A stretch of DNA of 64,000 nt from Myxococcales bacterium (GTDB lineage: Bacteria; Myxococcota_A; Polyangia; Haliangiales; Haliangiaceae). Made by a program: the position numbers and the translations under genes. Below, in pieces: positions 20,653 through 30,438 of the stretch; the stretch's first letter is position 1, and every line of letters starts with the position of its first letter. Location: assembly GCA_016707895.1 (NCBI GenBank), contig JADJGV010000007.1, forward strand, positions 124,001 through 188,000, in the 5' to 3' direction. The notes under the pieces were generated by a model. That model had not been told where the DNA came from. It was given only the letters and a program-made list of their open reading frames with translations, and did not search any database.

Positions 20653-23600
20653 ATGAGGCACTACCTGCTCGCGCTATCCCTCGTGGCCGCGGTCGCCGCC
20701 TGCGGCGACAACCTCCCGGGCGACCAACCGCCGACCGCCCAGGGCGCCAACGTGACCACCGCCGAGGACACGGCGGTCGAGTTCACGGTCACGGCCAGCG
20801 ATCCGGAGGGCGCCGGGCTGACGTTCACCGCGAGCCGGCCCGCCCACGGCACGATCGCCGTCGCCGGCGATCGCCTCACGTACACCCCCGACGCCGACTA
20901 CCACGGCGCCGACAGCGTCACGGTCACGGTCAGCGACGCGTCGTTCAGCGCCACGGCCACCGTGGCGATCACGGTGACGCCGGTCAACGACGCGCCGGTC
21001 GCGGTCGACGACGCGATCGCCGCCGCCGAGGACACCCCGGCCACGGTCACCAGCGCCGCGCTGGTCGCCAACGACACTGACGTCGACGGCGATCCGCTCA
21101 CCGTGACCGCGGTGGCCGGCGCCACCCACGGCACGGTCGCGCTGGCCGGCGACACCATCACCTTCACGCCCGACGCCAACTTCGGCGGCGAGGCGACGTT
21201 CACGTACACGATGACCGACGGCACCGCCACCGACACCGCGACGGTCACCGTCACCGTCGGCGGCGCCAACGACCCGCCGGTCGCGGTCGACGACGCGCTG
21301 ACCACCGCCGAGGACACGCTGGGCGTGGCGATGACCGCGGCGCTGCTCGCCAACGACACCGACGCCGACGGCCAGACGCTGTCGGTGTCGGCGGTCGGCA
21401 ACGCCACCCACGGCACGGTGACGCTGGTCGGCGGCGAGGCGCGGTTCCAGCCCGAGGCCAACTACCACGGCGCCGCCAGCTTCGAGTACACGGTGACCGA
21501 CGGCGCCGCCAGCGACACCGGCCTGGTCGCGGTGACCGTGACCAGCGTCAACGACGGCCCGGTCGCCACCGACGACACCGGCACCACCGCCGAGGACGCC
21601 CCGCTCGCCATCACCACCGCGTCGCTCCTGGCCAACGACACCGACGCCGACGGCGACACGCTGACCTTCCTGTCGGTCGCCGCGGCCTCGAACGGCACGC
21701 TCGGCCTCAGCGGCGGCACCGTCACCTTCACCCCGACCGCCAACTTCAACGGCACCGCCGGCTTCGACTACACGATCTCGGACGGCGTGCTCACCGACGT
21801 CGGCCACGTGACGATCACCGTCACCCCGGCCAACGACGCCCCGGTGGCGGTCGACGACACCGCCACCACCGCCGAGGACACCGCGGCCACGATCACCGCG
21901 GCCACGCTGCTCGCCAACGACACCGACCTCGACGCCGGCGCGACGCTGACGGTGACCGCGGTCAGCGGCGCCACCAACGGCACCGTCGCGCTGGCCGGGA
22001 CCACCGTCACCTTCACCCCGGCCGCCAACTTCACCGGCGCGGCCGGCTTCGACTACACGGTCTCGGACGGCACCCTCACCGACGTCGGCCACGTCACCGT
22101 GACCGTCACCCCGGTCAACGACGCGCCGGTCGCGGTCGACGACACCCGCACCATCAACGAGGACGCGGTCACCACCATCACCGCGGCCTCGCTGACCGCC
22201 AACGACACCGACGTCGACACCGGCACCACGCTGACCGTCACCGCGGTCAGCGGCGCCACCAACGGCACCGTCGCGCTGGCCGGCACCACCGTCACCTTCA
22301 CCCCGACCGCCAACTTCAACGGCACCGCCGGCTTCGACTACACCGTCTCCGACGGCACGCTGACCGACGTCGGCCACATGACGATCACCGTCACCGCGGT
22401 CAACGACGCGCCGGTCGCGGTCGCCGACACCGCGACCACCGCCGAGGACACCGCCGCGACGATCGCCGCGGCGACGCTGCTGGCCAACGACACCGACGTC
22501 GAGGGCGCGACCCTGACCATCACCGCGGTCGGCGGCGCCGTCAACGGCACCGTCGCCCTGGCCGGCACCACGATCACGTTCACGCCGACCGCCAACTTCA
22601 GCGGCACCGCGAGCTTCACCTACACGCTGTCGGACGGCACCGCCACCGCGACCGGCACGGTCACGGTCACGGTCACGCCGGTCAGCGACGCGCCGGTCGC
22701 CACCGCCGACACGGTCACCACCGCCGAGGACGCCGCCGCGACGATCGCCGCCGCGACGCTGCTGGCCAACGACACCGACGCCGACGCCGGCACCACGCTG
22801 ACCGTCACCGCGGTCAGCGCCGCGACCAACGGCACCGTCGCGCTGGCCGGCACGACGATCACCTTCACCCCGACCGCCGACTTCAACGGCGCCGCCGGCT
22901 TCGACTACACGATCTCCGACGGCGCGCTCACCGCCACCGCCCACGTGACCGTCACCGTCACCGCGGTCAACGACGCGCCGGTGGCCGACGACGAGTCCGG
23001 CACCACCAGCCAGGACGTCGCGGTCGACTTCGCCGACGCCGTGCTGCTGACCGGCGACACCGACGCCGACGGCGACACGCTCACCGTCGTCGCGGTCGGC
23101 GACGCCGTCAACGGCACCGTGGCGCGCGCCGCCGGCGTCACGACCTTCACCCCGACCACCGGCTTCTCGGGCGTCGCGTCGTTCACCTACACGGTGTCCG
23201 ACGGCGCGCTCACCGACGTCGGCGCGGTGACCATCTCGATCGGCAACTCCAACGACCCGCCGGTCGCGGTCGACGACGCCGCCACCACGGCCGAGGACAC
23301 CGGACTGGGCATCACCGCGGCGACGCTGCTCGCCAACGACACCGACCCCGACGGCGACGCGCTCAGCGTCACCGGCGTCAGCAACGTCACCGGCGGCGCG
23401 GCGCTCCTGGTGCTGGGCACCGTCACCTTCACCCCCACCGCCAACTTCAACGGCACCGCCGGCTTCGACTACACCGTCTCCGACGGCTTCCTGACCGACG
23501 TCGGCCACGTGACGATCACGGTCATCGCGGTGCCGGACGCGCCGGTCGCGGTGGCCGACAGCGCCACCACGGACGAGGACACCGGCGTCGCGATCGCCTC

Positions 23601-25671
23601 GGCCACCCTCCTGGCCAATGACACCGACGGCGACGGCGACACGCTCAGCGTGACCAGCGTCGACAACGCCACCAACGGCGCGGTGCTGCTGGTGCTCGGC
23701 GTCGCCACGTTCACGCCGGCCGCCAACTTCAGCGGCACCGCCGGCTTCGACTACACGATCACCGACGGCGGGCTCACCGCCACCGCCCACGTCACGGTCA
23801 CCGTCAACCCGGTCGACGACCTGCCGGTCGCGGTCGACGACGCCGGCTTCACCACCGAGGACCTCGGCATCTTCGTCGACGTGCTGGTCAACGACACCGG
23901 CCTGGGCGACGGCGGCATCACGATCACCGCCACCAACGGCGCCCACGGCACCGTCACCCCGGGCGCTAGCAACGTGCTCTACATCCCCGAGGCCAACTAC
24001 AACGGTACCGACACGTTCACCTACACGATCACCGACGCCGACGGCGACAGCGCCACCGGCACGGTGAACGTGACGATGGGCGCGGTGCCCGACGCGCCGG
24101 TCGCGATCGCGACCACGGCGTCGACCAACGAGGGCGTCGCGGTCACCGTCAACCTGTCCGCGACCGACGTCGACTCCGCCGGGGTGACCTTCGCGATCGC
24201 CACGACGCCGGCCAACGGTACGCTGGGCGCGATCACCCCGGCCGGCGCGTTCGCGGCCACGGTCGTGTACACACCGAACCCGGGCTTCGACGGCACCGAC
24301 AGCTTCACGTTCACCGCCAGTGACGGGGCGCTGACCTCGGCGCCGGCCACGGCGGGCCTGACCGTCATCAACGTCGCCGTCTGCAACGACGGCATCGTCG
24401 AGGCCCCCGAGACCTGCGACGACAACGGCAACGCCAGCGGGGACGGCTGCTCGGCCACCTGCCAGACCGAGACCGGGTGGAGCTGCGCGGGCACCCCGAG
24501 CGTGTGCACCGAGATCTGCGGCGACACGCTGGTCGTCGGTAGCGAGGCCTGCGACGACGGCAACGGGGTCGAGACCGACGGCTGCACCACGCAGTGCGTC
24601 GCCGGCGCGATCTGCACGTCGGTCATCGTCGGCGGCGACCGCTTCGCCACCGACCCTGCCACGGGTCACTGCTACGTGTCGTTCGACGACGAACAACTCA
24701 CGTTCGCCGACGCCCAGCTCGCGTGCGTGACGCTCGGCGGCCACCTCGCGTCGATCACCAGCGCGCCCGAGCAGGCGCTGGTCGCGTCGGTGCAGAACAC
24801 CGCGCAGAACCCGTGGATCGGCCTGACCGACGCGCTGGTCGAGGGCTCTTTCGGCTGGATCACCGGCGAGGCGCTCACCTTCACTGGCTGGGAGCTGGGG
24901 CAGCCCGACGGTGGCGAGCCCGAGGACTGCGTCAACCTGTTCTCGACCGCGGTCTCGCCCTCGGGCACCGCCGGCACCTGGAACGACACCAGCTGCACGT
25001 TCGTCGGCTTCACCGCCGGCCGGATCTGCGAGCTCGACGCGTCGCCGTGCGGCGACGGCACCCTACAGGCCGCGGTCGGCGAGGCCTGCGACGACGGCAA
25101 CCGCAACGGCGGCGACGGCTGCTCGGCGACCTGCCAGGTCGAGGCTGGCGCGGTTTGCAGCGGCACCGCCCCGACGACCTGCGCCAAGCTGGTGATCAAT
25201 GAGGTCGACTACGACCAGGTGGGGGGCGACGCGGTCGAGTTTCGTCGAGATCTACAACGCCGGTACCGCCCCGGCCGACGTCACCAACGTCGCGCTGGTG
25301 CTGATGAACGGCGGCACCTTGCCGGCCGTCGAGTACTCGGCCGACGGAGTCACGCCCTGCGCTCGCATCCAAGCTCATCCTGGCGTGAACGACCCTGCGG
25401 TCCGATCAGACCAGTTGCCGCCGGGCGGCTACCTGGTCATCGCGGCCGCCTCCTTCGCGGGCCTCCCGCCCGGCGCGCTTCGCATCCTCGGCGGCGCGAC
25501 CAACCTCGTGCAGAACGGTGCGCCCGACGCCATCGCCATCTTCAACGCGGGGGCTGGTGCGCTCACCGACGCGCCTCGCTGGTTCGCCGCATCAACGGCC
25601 GCGACACCCAGGTGACCAGCGCCGACTGGGCGTTCACCGCCACGCTGACGCCGGGCGCCGCCAACCCGTAG
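20653..25671 (+). CDS. Large adhesin-like lipoprotein: 13 cadherin/Ig-like repeats, C-type lectin, lamin-tail domain; two frameshifts
   Basis: About 1670 residues beginning with a lipobox (AAVAACGD). Thirteen Ig/cadherin-like repeats of about 90-95 residues follow. Each starts like PVAVDDTATTAED and ends like FDYTVSDG..DVGHVTVTV, and they carry Ca-binding-style NDTDADG turns. Two myxobacterial DUF4215 Cys-rich modules come next (ETCDDNGNASGDGC, EACDDGN), then a C-type lectin fold (WIGLTDA, EDCVNLF, WNDTSC), a third DUF4215 module and a lamin-tail-like domain (LVINEVDYDQ, FVEIYNAG). The frame is broken twice. An extra T at about 25240 shifts it, and a lost base at about 25575 restores it before the tail VTSADWAFTATLTPGAANP. 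The defects may be read errors. Probable role: surface adhesion or sugar binding. Confidence 0.85.
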   Translation: MRHYLLALSLVAAVAACGDNLPGDQPPTAQGANVTTAEDTAVEFTVTASDPEGAGLTFTASRPAHGTIAVAGDRLTYTPDADYHGADSVTVTVSDASFSATATVAITVTPVNDAPVAVDDAIAAAEDTPATVTSAALVANDTDVDGDPLTVTAVAGATHGTVALAGDTITFTPDANFGGEATFTYTMTDGTATDTATVTVTVGGANDPPVAVDDALTTAEDTLGVAMTAALLANDTDADGQTLSVSAVGNATHGTVTLVGGEARFQPEANYHGAASFEYTVTDGAASDTGLVAVTVTSVNDGPVATDDTGTTAEDAPLAITTASLLANDTDADGDTLTFLSVAAASNGTLGLSGGTVTFTPTANFNGTAGFDYTISDGVLTDVGHVTITVTPANDAPVAVDDTATTAEDTAATITAATLLANDTDLDAGATLTVTAVSGATNGTVALAGTTVTFTPAANFTGAAGFDYTVSDGTLTDVGHVTVTVTPVNDAPVAVDDTRTINEDAVTTITAASLTANDTDVDTGTTLTVTAVSGATNGTVALAGTTVTFTPTANFNGTAGFDYTVSDGTLTDVGHMTITVTAVNDAPVAVADTATTAEDTAATIAAATLLANDTDVEGATLTITAVGGAVNGTVALAGTTITFTPTANFSGTASFTYTLSDGTATATGTVTVTVTPVSDAPVATADTVTTAEDAAATIAAATLLANDTDADAGTTLTVTAVSAATNGTVALAGTTITFTPTADFNGAAGFDYTISDGALTATAHVTVTVTAVNDAPVADDESGTTSQDVAVDFADAVLLTGDTDADGDTLTVVAVGDAVNGTVARAAGVTTFTPTTGFSGVASFTYTVSDGALTDVGAVTISIGNSNDPPVAVDDAATTAEDTGLGITAATLLANDTDPDGDALSVTGVSNVTGGAALLVLGTVTFTPTANFNGTAGFDYTVSDGFLTDVGHVTITVIAVPDAPVAVADSATTDEDTGVAIASATLLANDTDGDGDTLSVTSVDNATNGAVLLVLGVATFTPAANFSGTAGFDYTITDGGLTATAHVTVTVNPVDDLPVAVDDAGFTTEDLGIFVDVLVNDTGLGDGGITITATNGAHGTVTPGASNVLYIPEANYNGTDTFTYTITDADGDSATGTVNVTMGAVPDAPVAIATTASTNEGVAVTVNLSATDVDSAGVTFAIATTPANGTLGAITPAGAFAATVVYTPNPGFDGTDSFTFTASDGALTSAPATAGLTVINVAVCNDGIVEAPETCDDNGNASGDGCSATCQTETGWSCAGTPSVCTEICGDTLVVGSEACDDGNGVETDGCTTQCVAGAICTSVIVGGDRFATDPATGHCYVSFDDEQLTFADAQLACVTLGGHLASITSAPEQALVASVQNTAQNPWIGLTDALVEGSFGWITGEALTFTGWELGQPDGGEPEDCVNLFSTAVSPSGTAGTWNDTSCTFVGFTAGRICELDASPCGDGTLQAAVGEACDDGNRNGGDGCSATCQVEAGAVCSGTAPTTCAKLVINEVDYDQVGGDAVEFRRDLQRRYRPGRRHQRRAGADERRHLAGRRVLGRRSHALRSHPSSSWRERPCGPIRPVAAGRLPGHRGRLLRGPPARRASHPRRRDQPRAERCARRHRHLQRGGWCAHRRASLVRRINGRDTQVTSADWAFTATLTPGAANP

Positions 25672-25687
25672 GCGCACGCCCCCGCCG

Positions 25688-27439
25688 CTACGCGCCGGTC
25701 TGCAGCCGCCACAGCGCGGCGTAGGCGCCGCCGGCGGCGACCAGGTCGTCGTGGGTGCCGCGCTCGATCACCCGGCCGTCCTCGAGCACGCAGATCTGGT
25801 CGGCGTGGCGGATCGTCGACAGCCGGTGCGCGACCATCAGCGTCGTCCGGCCGGCGGTGATCTGCGCCAGCGCCCGGGCGATCGCCGCCTCGGTCTCGTT
25901 GTCGACCGCGCTGGTGGCCTCGTCGAGGATCAGGATCGCCGGGTCGCGCACCAGCGCCCGGGCGATGGCCAGCCGCTGGCGCTGGCCGCCCGACAGCTTC
26001 TGGCCGCGCTCGCCGACCCGGGTGGCGTAGCCGTCGGGCATCGCGACGATGAACTCGTGGGCCGCCGCCGCCCGCGCCGCGGCCTCGACCTCGGCGTCGG
26101 TGGCGTCGAGCCGGCCGTAGCGGACGTTGTCGGCGATCGTGCCGTCGATCAGGAACACGTCCTGGCCGACGTAGCCGATCGCCGCGCGCACCGCGGCGTC
26201 GTCGAGCGGCGCCAGCGGCTGGCCGCCCAGCGTCACCGCGCCGCCGGTGGCCCGGTAGAACTTCATGAGCAGCTTCATCACCGTGCTCTTGCCGGCGCCG
26301 GTGGTGCCGACCAGCGCGGTGGTCTTGCCGGCCGCCGCGGTGAAGCTCAGACCGCGCAGCACCGGCGCCCCTGGCGCGTACGCGAACTCGACGCGGTCGA
26401 AGACCACGTCGCCGCGCGCCGCGTCGCCCAGCGGCGCGGTGCCCACCGGGTGCGCGATCTCGGTGTCGTACAGCGCGAACGCCCGGCGGATCGCCGCCAT
26501 CGACCGGTTGTACATGTCGGTCACCTGGGCCAGCCGGGTCAGCGGCCACAGCAGCCGCTGGGTCAGGAACACGAACACCGAGTACGCGCCGACCGCCATC
26601 TCGCCTTGCAGGGTCAGCCGCCCGCCGACCACCAGCGTGGCGATGAACCCGATCATGATCGCCATGCGGATGATCGGCGTGATCGCGCTCGCCAGCCGGA
26701 TCGCCTGGCCGTTGGCCCGGCGGTAGGCGTCGCTCTGGACCTGCACCCGCGCCGCCTCGTGGTCCTCGCGGCCGAAGGCGCGGATCGTCGCCAGGCCGCC
26801 GAGGTTGTTGCCGACCAGGCCGTTGAGCCCCGCGGCCTCGGCGCGCACCGCCAGGTAGCGCCGCTCGAGGCGGCCCTGGAACCAGTAGGCGCCGTAGAGG
26901 ATCACCGGGATCGGGGCCAGCGCGAACAGCGCGGTGCCGGGCGCCAGCACGATGAACGCGACGCTGCACAGGATCGTCGACGCGACCACCTGGATGATCT
27001 GCGACGCGCCGTCGTTGACGAACCGCTCGAGCTGGTTGATGTCGTCGTTGAGCGTCGACAGGATCGCGCCGGCCTGCTTGTCCTCGAAGTACGCGACGTC
27101 GAGCGCCTGGACGTGGCGGTACACGTCCATCCGCAGATCGTGTTGCAGCGCCTGCGCCAGGTCGCGCCACGCCACCTCGTACAGGTACTCGAAGCCGCTC
27201 TCGCAGATCCAGATGACCGCGGTGAGCCCGGCCAGCAGGTACAGCTGCGACTCGACCGACGCGACGCCGAAGCCGGCCAGCCACGAGTCGCCCCGCCGCA
27301 CCACGACGTCGACCGCGATGCCGATCAGCACCTCGGGCAGCACGTCGAACAGCTTGTTGAGGATCGTGTAGACGACCGCCAGCCGGATGCGCGTGCGGTA
27401 GGCCCGGGCGTACCGCCACAGGCGAGCGATGGGGTGCAT
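25688..27439 (-). CDS. ABC exporter, fused permease and ATPase
   Basis: A 583-residue half-transporter of the MsbA/multidrug type. The N-terminal about 320 residues contain six hydrophobic helices. The ATPase domain has Walker A GTTGAGKS, Q-loop GYVGQDVF, signature LSGGQRQRLAIARAL, Walker B ILILDEATSAVD and the H-loop VAHRLSTIRHAD. The ATG at 27437-27439 starts directly at MHPIARLWRYARAYR, which looks like the usual amphipathic lead into the first helix; a longer frame upstream is Pro/Arg-rich and unlikely. It probably works as a homodimer. The substrate cannot be inferred. It ends 16 bp from the convergent repeat protein. Confidence 0.93.
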   Translation of the reverse strand: MHPIARLWRYARAYRTRIRLAVVYTILNKLFDVLPEVLIGIAVDVVVRRGDSWLAGFGVASVESQLYLLAGLTAVIWICESGFEYLYEVAWRDLAQALQHDLRMDVYRHVQALDVAYFEDKQAGAILSTLNDDINQLERFVNDGASQIIQVVASTILCSVAFIVLAPGTALFALAPIPVILYGAYWFQGRLERRYLAVRAEAAGLNGLVGNNLGGLATIRAFGREDHEAARVQVQSDAYRRANGQAIRLASAITPIIRMAIMIGFIATLVVGGRLTLQGEMAVGAYSVFVFLTQRLLWPLTRLAQVTDMYNRSMAAIRRAFALYDTEIAHPVGTAPLGDAARGDVVFDRVEFAYAPGAPVLRGLSFTAAAGKTTALVGTTGAGKSTVMKLLMKFYRATGGAVTLGGQPLAPLDDAAVRAAIGYVGQDVFLIDGTIADNVRYGRLDATDAEVEAAARAAAAHEFIVAMPDGYATRVGERGQKLSGGQRQRLAIARALVRDPAILILDEATSAVDNETEAAIARALAQITAGRTTLMVAHRLSTIRHADQICVLEDGRVIERGTHDDLVAAGGAYAALWRLQTGA

Positions 27440-27533
27440 GGGCCGCCACCCTGGCTGACCCGCGCCGCGCGGGCAAGCGCCGGCCGCCGGCGCGCGCCGG
27501 TCGGCGCCAGCGAGTCCTTCGGGCGCTGGCGTC

Positions 27534-27600
27534 TCGCGTTTCGGGTTGGGGCCCCGTCGGGGCATGACCCGACGGGGAAGGGGCTTTGCGAAAGCCCCTT
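27534..27600 (-). terminator. Two-hairpin 3' element behind the 27610 gene
   Basis: Nine bases after the stop lies a perfect 10-bp hairpin (27578-27600, AAGGGGCTTT/GCG/AAAGCCCCTT). It is immediately followed by a second perfect 10-bp hairpin (27552-27577, CCCCGTCGGG/GCATGA/CCCGACGGGG) and the conserved word CCCGAAACGCGAGA (27532-27545, minus strand). There is no U-tract. A further unrelated 8-bp inverted repeat lies at 27505-27531. Confidence 0.6.
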
Positions 27601-27609
27601 CCAGAGAGC

Positions 27610-28209
27610 TCAGCGCAGGAAGCCGTCGCTGCGCAACAGGCGCGTCGCCTCCTGGCTCGACGGCCCGCCCTCGACCAGGCCGATCAGCGGCGCCAGCACC
27701 GCGTAGGCCTCGTCGGACAGCACCGCCTGCGCCTGGGCCGCGGTGCCGATGCGCAGGCCGCGGAAGTTGGCGAAGGCCAGGTGGGTCCCCACCGCCAGCC
27801 GCGCAGGGTCGTACTCGAACGCGTGGTTGCCCTGGACGAACAGCGCCGCCTTGACCGCGCCGAGGAAGGCGCTGATGCCAGCCTCGTAGTAGCCGAAGAT
27901 CGCCTCGGCCACGTCGGCGTCGCCCTGGACCTCGAGGTTGCCCTCGCAGGCCAGGTTGCGGCAGCGCAGCCGACCGGTCACCACCAGCGTCGCGGTCTCG
28001 TCGAGCGACACCGTGCCGGCCACCGTCAGGTCGCCGCGGACGATCAGCGCGGCGTCCGAGCCGCTGAAGTCGTCGTCGAGGGCCAGGTCGCCGTCGTGGA
28101 CCCGCAGCTCATCGACCTCGACCGCGTCCGTCCAGTCCTCGTTCTTGATCGTCGCGAGATCGGCGTCGGTGCCGGGCCGGAGCCCGACCAGGTCGCTGGC
28201 GGTGAGCAT
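27610..28209 (-). CDS. Conserved-looking protein of unknown function, beta-helix-like centre
   Basis: A 199-residue cytoplasmic protein; the ATG at 28207-28209 is preferred, although a GTG one codon upstream is possible. The centre has a ladder of short hydrophobic strands (DAALIVRGDLTVAGTVSLDETATLVVTGRL, in parts CRNLACEGNLEVQGDADVAE), reminiscent of bactofilin-like or other beta-helical polymer-forming proteins. The end is helical. No catalytic motif is seen. It is followed by the two-hairpin 3' element. Its upstream region is destroyed by the G/C-only tract, so its promoter cannot be seen. Confidence 0.6.
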   Translation of the reverse strand: MLTASDLVGLRPGTDADLATIKNEDWTDAVEVDELRVHDGDLALDDDFSGSDAALIVRGDLTVAGTVSLDETATLVVTGRLRCRNLACEGNLEVQGDADVAEAIFGYYEAGISAFLGAVKAALFVQGNHAFEYDPARLAVGTHLAFANFRGLRIGTAAQAQAVLSDEAYAVLAPLIGLVEGGPSSQEATRLLRSDGFLR

Positions 28210-28330
28210 CACCCCAGCCTGCCCGCCGCCGCCGCCGCCGTCAATCGAGCCCGCCCCCAGCGCACCTGTCGACGTTTCGGTCGAGCAGCCGTCGACGCGC
28301 CGGGAGTCTCGCGTCTTGGGGAGACCGGAG

Positions 28331-28955
<625 letters not shown>

Positions 28956-29003
28956 CCCCGTCGGGGCATGACCCGACGGGGGAGGGCGTGGCGACACGCC
29001 CTC
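28956..29003 (-). terminator. Two-hairpin 3' element behind the 29012 gene
   Basis: Eight bases after the stop is a 9-bp hairpin (28982-29003, GAGGGCGTG/GCGA/CACGCCCTC). A second hairpin (28956-28981) is identical in all 26 bases to that at 27552-27577. The distal conserved part is overwritten by the G/C-only tract. Confidence 0.6.
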
Positions 29004-29011
29004 GTAAGAAC

Positions 29012-30244
29012 TCAACGCGCGAACGCGCAGTCGTAGTAGGTCAGGTCGACGATCGAGGCGAGGCGCTCGGTGGTGCCGGCCTTGAAGATCGCGCCGTAGC
29101 TGTTGTCGCCCGCGCCGTACTCGAACGCGCGCACCGTCGTGCCGGTCGCCGCGTGGCGCAGGTCGACCACGTTGAGCGTGCGGCCGTCGATCCGGGTCAG
29201 GCCGTCGGCCAGGCTGGTGGCGTCGGCGTAGGCCACGCGGATGGCGGCCAGCGCGTCGGTGGCGTCGGCGCCGGTGAGCTGGCCGGCCGAGGTCACGACG
29301 TTGGCGCTGATGCGGGTGAAGTCGGCGCTGGCGCGGGTGGCGCTCCAGTCGGCGCCCAGCGCGCAGGTCTGCGCGCGCGGCGTGCACGCCTCGAGATCGC
29401 CGTCGTGGATCTTCGACACCACCGCGGCCGAGCCGTAGGCGAACACCGCGCCGTAGCTGTTGTCGCCGGCGCCGTACTCCAGCGCGACGAACGCGCGGGC
29501 GCCGGCCTCGTCGTAGATGTCGACGCGGCGGATGACCTGCTGGTCGACCGCGGCGAACGCCTGCGCGACGGTCGTGACGTCGGTGTGCGCCGACTGCTGC
29601 ACCGCGCGCACGACGCGGACCGCGTCGAGGGCGTCGGCCGGCACCCCGGCGAAGTCGCTGGCGTGGAGCTCGCGATCGCCGGTGACCGCGTAGGCGGTGC
29701 TCGCGAGCAGGTCGCCGAAGGTGGCGCCGAACAGGCAGGTGTTGGCCGGGGCGCAGCCGGCGCCGGTGCAGCCGACCGAGGCCGAGAACTGGCCGCGGGT
29801 CGAGGCGGCGTAGCCCTTGACCAGGATGCGGTAGCTGCCCGCGCCCAGGTCGCGGGTCAGCGACGACCACACCGCGCCCTGGGAGTCGTCGTTGCGGGCC
29901 AGGTACGGGCCCCAGGTGCCGTCGGCGCGCTGCTTGTAGAGGTACAGCACGGTGTCGACGTTGTAGCGGCTGGTCAGGCTGGGGCCGGTGAACGCGTGGA
30001 CCTGGGCCGCGCCGGTGAGCGCGAAGGTCCAGGTGTGGTAGCGCGCGGTGGTCGACAGCACGCCCTCGGCCGGGGTGTCGAACCCGATCGCGCCGTGGTC
30101 GGTCGGGCGCGCGAACGAGTCGAGCTTGCCGTCGGCCGGCACCTCGGCCTCGTCGCCCTTGTCGAGATCGCTCTCGACGCAGGCGGGCAGCACGGCGGGC
30201 AACGCGAGCAGGGCGGCGGCGACGGACAGCGAGCGGAGCGACAT
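29012..30244 (-). CDS. Lipoprotein of unknown function with duplicated module
   Basis: A 410-residue protein starting at an ATG followed by a lipobox (AVLPAC near residue 20). Residues about 40-150 form a pre-peptidase C-terminal-like beta domain (YHTWTFALTGAAQVHAF, GSYRILVKGYA). The second half contains two copies of a module ending EYGAGDNSYGAVF and EYGAGDNSYGAIF, each preceded by RVDIYDEAGARAF- or LNVVDLRHAATGT-like strands. The first copy is followed by a Cys pair (EACTPRAQTC). No enzymatic motif is recognised. A surface or periplasmic binding role is an inference from the layout. Confidence 0.7.
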   Translation of the reverse strand: MSLRSLSVAAALLALPAVLPACVESDLDKGDEAEVPADGKLDSFARPTDHGAIGFDTPAEGVLSTTARYHTWTFALTGAAQVHAFTGPSLTSRYNVDTVLYLYKQRADGTWGPYLARNDDSQGAVWSSLTRDLGAGSYRILVKGYAASTRGQFSASVGCTGAGCAPANTCLFGATFGDLLASTAYAVTGDRELHASDFAGVPADALDAVRVVRAVQQSAHTDVTTVAQAFAAVDQQVIRRVDIYDEAGARAFVALEYGAGDNSYGAVFAYGSAAVVSKIHDGDLEACTPRAQTCALGADWSATRASADFTRISANVVTSAGQLTGADATDALAAIRVAYADATSLADGLTRIDGRTLNVVDLRHAATGTTVRAFEYGAGDNSYGAIFKAGTTERLASIVDLTYYDCAFAR

Positions 30245-30438
30245 CGTGGCGGGGCCAAGAGCAAGCCACGTTCCACCCGCGGCGCGCCGACAACCGCAGG
30301 AATTCCGGGCGGGTCGCGGCCCCGTGGCTAGTCTGGTGGCCGGCAGGCGCCGTGGGCTGTCGTCCCCGACGACACGGCGCGGAAACCCGCGGCGCGCGAC
30401 TACCGAACCCGCGCGCAAGGCTGGTAGATTCGGGGCTC

